This document shows positions 1 to 5,112 of a stretch of DNA of 5,112 nucleotides, piece after piece. This stretch comes from Chryseobacterium gleum (GTDB lineage Bacteria > Bacteroidota > Bacteroidia > Flavobacteriales_D > Crocinitomicaceae), in assembly GCA_943326825.2 (NCBI GenBank), contig CALPUT020000212.1:1-5112 (forward strand). The letters run 5' to 3'. Position 1 is the stretch's first letter. Each line of letters opens with the position of its first letter. Position numbers and translations under genes: made by a program. Under the pieces are notes generated by a model that was not told the origin of the DNA, did not search any database, and saw only the letters and a list, made by a program, of their open reading frames with translations.

Positions 1-683
1 GATTGGGTTCAAATCCGTTTACTTCCCAATCAATAAATATTTCAGGCAGAATGAACTTTAATCGTGAAGTAAATTCGGATATAGTTGTATTACCTATTCG
101 TTTAGCGAAAGAGTTATTGAATTACGATGAAGATATTACAGCAATTTATGTAGATGTTTCTATAAATGAGTCAAATGATGAAGTTAAGGAGCGTATTATT
201 CAGTTTTTAGGAAAAGATTTCGATGTTAAAACGAATTATGAAAAAAATGAATTAATCTATAAAACGAGTAAAACAGAGAAGATCATTGTATTATTTATTT
301 TGATTTTCATTTTTATATTGGCCGCATTTAATTTAGTAGCTTCATTAACAATGTTATTCATAGAGAAAATGGAGAATGTTAAAACGATGATTAGTTTCGG
401 TGCAAATAAAACGATGATCTTTAAAATTTTCTTTTATGAAGGATTGATGATCTCTTTTAAAGGAATTCTCTTCGGACTTATATTAGGATATGCAATATGT
501 TTTACTCAGATTTATGGTAACTTATTGGTTATGCCTAATTCAGGAGGAGAACCTTTTCCGATGTTCCTTAAGTATACAGATGTAGTGTTAATTTTATTTT
601 TAGTTACATCTTTAAGTATTTTAGCATCATTTTTACCAGTTAAGTATCTGATTAAAAGAAATTTTAATCAGATTGAATTTTAG
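1..683 (+). CDS. FtsX-family ABC transporter permease (LolC/LolE-like), C-terminal part
   Basis: This is the 3' end of an inner-membrane ABC permease; the frame is open to the left edge, so the true start lies outside the window. The TTG at base 3 is probably an internal leucine codon. Visible in order are an extracytoplasmic stretch (about residues 1-90, containing DIVVLPIRLAKELL), a hydrophobic helix at about 94-120, a cytoplasmic loop, a second helix at about 147-171 and a third at about 194-217. The last helix is followed by a short basic tail (KRNFNQIEF). The loop segment EKMENVKTMISFGANKTMIF, followed by a helix starting YEGLMIS, matches the FtsX-family coupling region (compare 'REIAILRALGAS...' in LolC/LolE), which contacts the ATPase subunit. 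Family knowledge suggests lipoprotein release or a related envelope task, but MacB-like or other FtsX permeases cannot be excluded. No ATPase gene is visible here. It lies 72 bp upstream of the sensor kinase on the same strand; no functional link is evident. Confidence 0.85.
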   Translation, partial: LGSNPFTSQSINISGRMNFNREVNSDIVVLPIRLAKELLNYDEDITAIYVDVSINESNDEVKERIIQFLGKDFDVKTNYEKNELIYKTSKTEKIIVLFILIFIFILAAFNLVASLTMLFIEKMENVKTMISFGANKTMIFKIFFYEGLMISFKGILFGLILGYAICFTQIYGNLLVMPNSGGEPFPMFLKYTDVVLILFLVTSLSILASFLPVKYLIKRNFNQIEF

Positions 684-686
684 TTT

Positions 687-747
687 ATAACTATAACATT
701 TTCTCTATTTAAATAAAATAGTTATCTTAACATTCTTCAAAATGTTA
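687..747. repeat. Overlapping AT-rich inverted repeats in the permease-kinase gap
   Basis: Three pairings can be read directly. ATAACTAT (687-694) is the exact reverse complement of ATAGTTAT (718-725). TAACATTTT (694-702) is the exact reverse complement of AAAATGTTA (739-747). TAACATT (728-734) is the reverse complement of AATGTTA (741-747), with a 6-base loop. The segment 739-747 can therefore pair with either of two upstream copies of TAACATT, so the structures are mutually exclusive. The last hairpin ends 8 bases before the kinase ATG and overlaps the region a ribosome would occupy. This could be a weak terminator for the permease, an operator or a leader structure. All stems are AT-rich and chance is a real alternative in DNA of this composition. 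No Bacteroidota promoter of the TTG/TAnnTTTG type was found in the gap. Confidence 0.35.
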
Positions 748-755
748 GAGAATTA

Positions 756-3700
756 ATGGTTTACAGTTTTATTGTTTTTGGAATTATAATACTTCTTTTA
801 GTAATACGAATTTTTTGGTTGGGTATAAAAGAGAAGAAGGATAAAGAAATATATTTAAATAATCAAGAATATTTGAATACCATTATCAATAACACACCTG
901 CTTGTGTAAAGATTATTGATAAAACAGGCTGCTTAATCTCGATCAATAGTGTCGGCTTAAATATTTTAGAAGCAAATTCTTTAGATGAAGTAATAGGTCA
1001 TAATTTTTTTGGCATAGTTACAGATGAATATCGAGAGCAATTTAAAGAACTCACTAATGAAGTTTGTATAAATGGAAAATCAGTCAATTTAATTTTTGAA
1101 ATAGTTGGATTAAAAGGTAATAAAAAATGGATGGAAACGAAAGCGGTTCCGTTAAAATATAAAAATGGAAAGACTTTACTCTTAGCATTATCGGAGAATA
1201 TTACTGAAAGAGTTAGGGTGCAGGACGAATTATCTAAAATTGAAACGTTAAAGAATACGATTCTTTCCAGTATTACAGATGCATTCTTTGCTTTAGATAA
1301 AGATTGGAAATTAACTTATTTAAATCAACAAGCAGAAGATTTATTTAATAAAGATAAAGCAAATTTAATTGGGAAAAATTTTTGGGATGATTACCCTGAA
1401 ATGAACATGAATCATTTTTATAAAAAATACTTATCAGCAATAAAAGACCAAAAGCAAATTGAATTTGAATATTATTATCCAGAATCTAATAAATGGTTAA
1501 GGGTTAAAATATATCCATCTAAAGATGGTTTTTCTATCTTTAACACTGATATAACTATTGAGAAAATTGAACAAATTTTCAATGATTTGGAACGTTCAAT
1601 GTTAGTTGAAAATAGTAAAGGTAAAAAGAGATTAAACGAAATCTTTGATTATGCAATTAGAGTTATTGAATCCGTTTATCCTGGTATTTATTGTTCAATT
1701 CATAAAATCAGTGATAATAAAGATAAATTGGTTAATTTTTCAACGCCATCCTTGTCAAAAGAGATTATTGATTTGACTAGTGAATTATCTTTAACTGAAA
1801 ATTGGCCTAGTACCCAAGCGCTTTTAAAAAACGAGAAAATTATTTTACAAGGAATTCAAATTCAAAATGAATATCCTCAGTTGAAATCTGCTATAAGCAA
1901 TACTTCAATAGAATCTTGCCTTTCAATACCTTTATTTACTTTAGAAAAAGAACCGCTTGGAGTTTTAACTGTATTTTTTGAGCATTATATTTCTGAAGAA
2001 TCTTATTATGTAAAGTCACTTAATAAATTACAAGAAATCTTCAGGGGTATTCTTGAAAATAGAAAATATGAAGAAGAGTTAACTCGACTTTCATTAATAG
2101 CCAAAAATACAAGTAAAGCGGTATTTATTTCAAATTTAGATCAGGAAATAACATGGGTAAATGATGCTTTTATCGAAATGACAGGTTATAAAAATGATGA
2201 AGTTTTGGGCAAACATCCATTTGATCTTTTAAATGGTAATGAGTCTGATCCGGAAACGATAAGATCATTAAAAATTCAAATAAAGAAGAATGATTTAATA
2301 ACACAAAACATATTATTCTACAAAAAAAATGGTACAACATATTGGTCAAGAATCACTGGTCAACCAATGTATGATGAAATAGGAATAATCAATCAATATT
2401 TTGTTATACAGGAGGATATAACAGTTAGAAAATTAGCAAAATTAGACCTCCAAGATTCTGAAAAACGATATAGAGCTTTATTTCATAGTAACCCACAACC
2501 AATGTTTATATATGATAAAGCAACTCTAAAATTTAAAGAGGTAAATGAATCGGCAATAAACATTTACGGTTTCAGTTCAGCTGAATTCAATTCTATGACG
2601 ATGCTAGACATTTTTGAAGAGTTGGATAAACAGATTTTTATAAAAAATGATGACAAAGTAAATGATAGAAATAATTTGCTTTTAAAATCTGAAATTAAAA
2701 ATGAAGAATATGTTCACCGGACTAAAAAAGGAAAGTTATTAAATATTGAAATGGTTAGAAACGAAATCGTTTTATCTGGAAAAGAAACAATATTGGTAAT
2801 TATTAATGACGTAACGAATAAATTAATCATTGAAAAAGAGTTAAGAAGAAGTAACGAAAGGTTTCTAATTGCGTCAAAAGCTGTAAGTGATATTATTTGG
2901 GAATGGGATGTTAGAAACAATAAATACATTTGGGGAGATGGAATAAAAGAAGGATTTGGTTATAAAACAGAAGCTGAATTCCCAACCGCTGAAAACTTCA
3001 ATGAATTTATTCATCCAGATGATGCAGATCTATTTTTCAAAAATTACATTTCCTTAATTAAAAATAAAGATGAAAACTATTGGAGTGCTGAATATCGATT
3101 CAAAAAGAAAGATGGAACCTATGCGAACGTATTGGATAAAGCATATGTAATTAGAACAAGTAAAGGTATAGCAGTTAAGATTATTGGCGCGTTAAGAGAT
3201 GTTACTGAGGAAAAAAACCATGAATCAGAAAAAGCAAAATTAATAGAACAAACTCAGGAATTCGAAAGGAAAAGATTTTCGATGGAATTACATGATGGTT
3301 TAGCTCAACAATTGATTGTATTAAACTTATATTTATCTCAATTTGAAGAAGGTGAGGAAGTAGACACAGCACTTTTGAAAAATTGTTTTGATGTAGTAAA
3401 GGCAAGTTTAAATCAAACGAGATCAATGTGTTACAATTTAACTCCGCCCGAACTAGAAAATGGATTACTTCTTGCCCTGAAGGCAATGTTTGATCGTTTT
3501 AAAACATTGAATGCAATGGATTTTGTTTTTGAATTTCCTGAGTGGTTAACGAATAATGATTTTGAAAACATTGATGTATATAATATCTATCGCATCATTC
3601 AAGAATTTGTGAATAATTCAATTAAACACGCACAAGGCAGTAAAATTGAATGTAATATTTTAAAACTGGAATCACATCTTGAAATCAATTTAATTGATAA

Positions 3701-3839
3701 TGGTGTAGGATTTGACCATACATTAATTACAAATGGATTAGGATTAAATAATATAGAAAAACGAGCAAAATTAGCTAATGTTAAATGTTATTTAACTAGT
3801 GAAATTAACGAAGGAACACATTTAAAAATTATTATTTAA
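756..3839 (+). CDS. Multi-PAS/GAF sensor histidine kinase, HisKA_3 (NarX-like) type
   Basis: This is a sensor kinase that autophosphorylates on histidine and passes phosphate to a response regulator. The 1027-residue protein begins with one TM helix (about 4-24) followed by a basic stretch (KEKKDKE), so it is membrane-anchored with essentially no periplasmic domain and senses in the cytoplasm. The domains in order are PAS (about 39-158, ending NITERV), PAS (165-270), GAF (293-435, with TPSL at 330 and SCLSIPL), PAS (445-560, ending EDITVRK), PAS (572-690) and PAS_3/PAC (700-820, HPDD at 753, ending DVTEEK). The HisKA_3 H-box is MELHDGLAQQL, with H846 as phosphoacceptor and a DxxxQ-type motif (D847, Q851) linked in NarX-type kinases to phosphatase activity. 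HATPase_c follows: N-box QEFVNNSIKHA (N954), DNGVGFD (D981) and NGLGL (994-997). All catalytic motifs look intact. The ATG at 756 is the first possible start, because an in-frame TAA lies at 714-716; only a weak GAGA precedes it. The ligand is not predictable. The broken acetyltransferase gene starts 7 bp downstream. Confidence 0.93.
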   Translation: MVYSFIVFGIIILLLVIRIFWLGIKEKKDKEIYLNNQEYLNTIINNTPACVKIIDKTGCLISINSVGLNILEANSLDEVIGHNFFGIVTDEYREQFKELTNEVCINGKSVNLIFEIVGLKGNKKWMETKAVPLKYKNGKTLLLALSENITERVRVQDELSKIETLKNTILSSITDAFFALDKDWKLTYLNQQAEDLFNKDKANLIGKNFWDDYPEMNMNHFYKKYLSAIKDQKQIEFEYYYPESNKWLRVKIYPSKDGFSIFNTDITIEKIEQIFNDLERSMLVENSKGKKRLNEIFDYAIRVIESVYPGIYCSIHKISDNKDKLVNFSTPSLSKEIIDLTSELSLTENWPSTQALLKNEKIILQGIQIQNEYPQLKSAISNTSIESCLSIPLFTLEKEPLGVLTVFFEHYISEESYYVKSLNKLQEIFRGILENRKYEEELTRLSLIAKNTSKAVFISNLDQEITWVNDAFIEMTGYKNDEVLGKHPFDLLNGNESDPETIRSLKIQIKKNDLITQNILFYKKNGTTYWSRITGQPMYDEIGIINQYFVIQEDITVRKLAKLDLQDSEKRYRALFHSNPQPMFIYDKATLKFKEVNESAINIYGFSSAEFNSMTMLDIFEELDKQIFIKNDDKVNDRNNLLLKSEIKNEEYVHRTKKGKLLNIEMVRNEIVLSGKETILVIINDVTNKLIIEKELRRSNERFLIASKAVSDIIWEWDVRNNKYIWGDGIKEGFGYKTEAEFPTAENFNEFIHPDDADLFFKNYISLIKNKDENYWSAEYRFKKKDGTYANVLDKAYVIRTSKGIAVKIIGALRDVTEEKNHESEKAKLIEQTQEFERKRFSMELHDGLAQQLIVLNLYLSQFEEGEEVDTALLKNCFDVVKASLNQTRSMCYNLTPPELENGLLLALKAMFDRFKTLNAMDFVFEFPEWLTNNDFENIDVYNIYRIIQEFVNNSIKHAQGSKIECNILKLESHLEINLIDNGVGFDHTLITNGLGLNNIEKRAKLANVKCYLTSEINEGTHLKIII

Positions 3840-3846
3840 TTGTTGT

Positions 3847-4295
3847 ATGAATTTTAGAATTCGAAATTATAATAAATCTGATAGATCAGCAATTATAACT
3901 TTAATAAAGCTGAATACTCCTAAATTTTTCGCTACAATTGAAGAACAAGATTTAACATTTTATTTGGATAATAAAATTGAAAAATACTTTGTTATTGAAT
4001 TTAATGATAATATAATTGGTAGTGGTGGAATTAATTACCAAGAAATTGATGGATTTCAAATAGGAATTATTAGTTGGGATATAATACATCCTGATTTTCA
4101 AGGAAAAAGCTTTGCCGAAAATTGTTAGATTATCGATTAGATATTTTGAAAAAAGAGATCTTCATTAATAAAATAATAGTGAGAACATCTCAACATGTTT
4201 ACAAATTTTATGAAAATTGTGGTTTTAAATTAAAAGATGTTGTAAATGATTATTGGTCCCTAGGTTTCCATTTATATTTAATGGAATATGAATAA
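3847..4295 (+). pseudogene. GNAT-family N-acetyltransferase, frameshifted
   Basis: GNAT enzymes move an acetyl group from acetyl-CoA to an amine; the substrate here is unknown. The frame opened by ATG 3847 reads MNFRIRNYNKSD..., continues through the beta strand and acetyl-CoA loop IISWDIIHPDFQGKSF, and then hits TAG at 4126-4128. The rest of the fold lies in the -1 frame from about 4116 to TAA 4293-4295: RKLLDYRLDILKKEIF, IIVRTS and the classic FYENCGFKL motif. Inserting one G near 4114 (TTTGCCGA to TTTGGCCGA) gives QGKSFGRKLL, close to the family's Q/R-x-x-G-x-G/A motif with Ser at the first Gly. The restored protein is 149 residues, a normal GNAT length. Without the second half, the 93-residue product lacks most of the acetyl-CoA site. 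Possible causes are a recent inactivating deletion, a sequencing error, or (less likely) programmed frameshifting. The 7-bp gap to the kinase gene suggests cotranscription with it. Confidence 0.85.
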
Positions 4296-4709
4296 TTATA
4301 TATTATGTTCTAATATTTCTTCACAGATATATTCATTCCCTTTAAGTACTTCTTCGATAGCCTTATTTATCTCAATTAATGGAGAGTTTTTAGTAACATA
4401 ACCTCTTGCTCCTGCTTCTTTTGCCTTTTTTACATAAACGGGTTCATTATGCATGGTTAGAATAATAATTTTTAAGTCTGGATTCTTTTTTATTAAATTT
4501 CGGGTAATTTCTATACCATTTTTTGAATTAGGTAAATTAACATCCATTAATATTAAATCTGGATTTAATTTTTCTATTTCTTGTTCAATAGATTCTGCAT
4601 CATTTAATAAGTGAATTTCAGAAAATAATTCAGTTTTTTCTAAGATTTTCCTCCAAGCTTGTGCAATAAGCTTGAAATCTTCAACAATAATGGCACGATT
4701 TGTATTCAT
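4296..4709 (-). CDS. Stand-alone response regulator receiver domain (NarL-like REC without HTH)
   Basis: This is a phosphoacceptor protein of two-component signalling, 137 residues long and consisting of a single receiver domain. All hallmark residues are present: acidic pair E10/D11 (IIVEDFKLI), phosphoacceptor D56 (LILMDVNLPN), switch T85 (IILTMHNE), aromatic switch residue Y104 and K107 (ARGYVTKNSP). The text of alpha5 (AIEEVLKGNEYICEEI) is typical of NarL/FixJ-type regulators, which then continue with a linker and a LuxR-type HTH to about 205-220 residues. Here the frame ends in EHNI and stop, so no DNA-binding domain exists. The start ATG (complement of 4707-4709) is preceded on the minus strand by TAGGTAA, a possible but closely spaced SD-like site. 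It lies 12 bp after the secreted-protein gene and may share its transcript. It converges with the acetyltransferase gene and shares a zero-base boundary with it. Its likely partner is the HisKA_3 kinase at 756-3839 (inferred from family pairing and proximity). Confidence 0.9.
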   Translation of the reverse strand: MNTNRAIIVEDFKLIAQAWRKILEKTELFSEIHLLNDAESIEQEIEKLNPDLILMDVNLPNSKNGIEITRNLIKKNPDLKIIILTMHNEPVYVKKAKEAGARGYVTKNSPLIEINKAIEEVLKGNEYICEEILEHNI

Positions 4710-4721
4710 ATTACCTAAAAA

Positions 4722-5112
4722 TTAATTGTTTACGATTAATTTTTCAGTTTTTAATATATGATCCTCGTAACTTAATTTTATAAAGTAAGTACCTGAAGAA
4801 AGATTATTAATTGATTGTGTTCCTTCTTTACCAGAAACATTTTTATCTAATAATAACTCACCAACGGTGTTAAATACTTCAATACGATCAACATTAATTC
4901 CGTTCCAATTTACTACTGTAAATCCAATGGATGGATTTGGAAAAACCGTAGAATTAATTAAATTTATTGAATCTATATTAGAATTATCTGTAATATCAGT
5001 TGAAAGGTCAAAAAAGCTTTTACATGTATTCTCTTTATAGTTTTTAGTAATAACAACTGGTAAGAGTCCTACACTGTAACATGTTGGCATTAATTCTGGT
5101 ATGGATTGATAA
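4722..5112 (-). CDS. C-terminal end of a secreted protein with T9SS type A sorting domain
   Basis: The frame is open to the right edge of the window, so only the last 129 residues plus the stop are seen. The Met codon at 5088-5090 is probably internal, because in-frame sense codons (reading YQSIPEL) continue upstream of it. The last 74 residues or so (from about 4946 down to 4722) are a Bacteroidota C-terminal sorting domain. They comprise VFPNPSIG, then a beta strand with DRIEVFNTVGELL, then INNLSSGTYFIKL, and a final EKLIVNN strand. By family knowledge this domain directs export by the type IX secretion system through the outer membrane and is then removed, with the cargo attached to the surface or released. 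The visible stretch before it (MPTCYSVGLLPVV..., a spacer rich in Asn, Asp and Ser) does not identify the cargo. It has two cysteines, in PTCYS and NTCKS, which could form a disulfide. The receiver gene follows 12 bp downstream on the same strand. Confidence 0.88.
   Translation of the reverse strand, partial: YQSIPELMPTCYSVGLLPVVITKNYKENTCKSFFDLSTDITDNSNIDSINLINSTVFPNPSIGFTVVNWNGINVDRIEVFNTVGELLLDKNVSGKEGTQSINNLSSGTYFIKLSYEDHILKTEKLIVNN

Noticed and set aside
3..5. TTG as the start of the permease
   Set aside because: FtsX permeases are much longer, with an N-terminal TM helix and a large extracytoplasmic domain. The frame is simply cut by the window edge.
684..755. Intrinsic terminator after the permease
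   Set aside because: The stems contain almost no G/C and no U-run follows a compact GC hairpin. The repeats are kept only as a low-confidence structured region.
2714..2929. Minus-strand open frame of 71 codons
   Set aside because: It lies wholly inside the PAS4/PAS5 part of the kinase gene, has no recognisable motif, and its Leu/Ile/Ser-rich text is what antisense of AT-rich coding DNA gives.
3202..3486. Minus-strand open frame of 94 codons
   Set aside because: It is antisense to the HisKA_3 region of the kinase, whose H-box and flanking motifs are clearly the true coding sequence.
4102..4116. Programmed -1 frameshift in the acetyltransferase gene
   Set aside because: The A-AAA-AGC site is a poor slippery heptamer and I see no SD-like stimulator or strong downstream hairpin. 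A lost G explains the motif better.
4292..4306. AT-only near-palindrome (ATAAT...ATTAT) at the gene junction
   Set aside because: Five-base AT-only arms are expected by chance at this composition, and both halves are coding or stop sequence.
5088..5090. ATG (minus strand) as the start of the T9SS-domain protein
   Set aside because: The frame stays open to the window end, there is no signal peptide after this Met, and T9SS cargo proteins need one. It is an internal residue.

Overview
The window is strongly AT-rich. It carries the end of a type IX secretion (T9SS) cargo protein, a HisKA_3-type multi-PAS sensor kinase and a LolC/LolE-like permease. This combination, together with genes that mostly lack Shine-Dalgarno sites, points to a Bacteroidota chromosome, probably Flavobacteriales. 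The phylum is inferred mainly from the T9SS sorting domain; the order is a guess from composition and style.

Plus strand, left to right. (1) 1-683 is the C-terminal part of an FtsX-family ABC transporter permease whose 5' end lies outside the window. (2) A 72-bp gap (684-755) holds several overlapping AT-rich inverted repeats and no clear promoter. (3) 756-3839 encodes a 1027-residue membrane-anchored sensor histidine kinase: one TM helix, PAS, PAS, GAF, PAS, PAS, PAS, then a HisKA_3 dimerisation/phosphoacceptor domain and a HATPase_c domain. (4) Seven bases later, 3847-4295 is a GNAT acetyltransferase gene broken by an apparent one-base deletion near 4114. Both halves are otherwise well preserved.

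Minus strand, in transcription order. (5) 5112-4722 is the C-terminal end of a secreted protein with a T9SS type A sorting domain; its catalytic or structural part lies outside the window. (6) Twelve bases later, 4709-4296 encodes a stand-alone receiver domain. It resembles a NarL/FixJ-type receiver but stops exactly where the linker and LuxR-type HTH would follow. Its stop codon directly abuts the GNAT stop codon (TAA|TTA), so the two transcription units converge with no spacer.

The plausible functional unit is two-component signalling. HisKA_3 kinases normally phosphorylate NarL-type regulators, and the receiver encoded about 460 bp downstream on the opposite strand is the obvious candidate partner. 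Without a DNA-binding domain it would have to act by protein contact, as a phosphate sink or as a relay intermediate. I see no RNA genes, CRISPR, insertion sequences or phage features, and no convincing new multi-gene system. The points most worth checking are the GNAT frameshift, the HTH-less receiver and the structured leader before the kinase.
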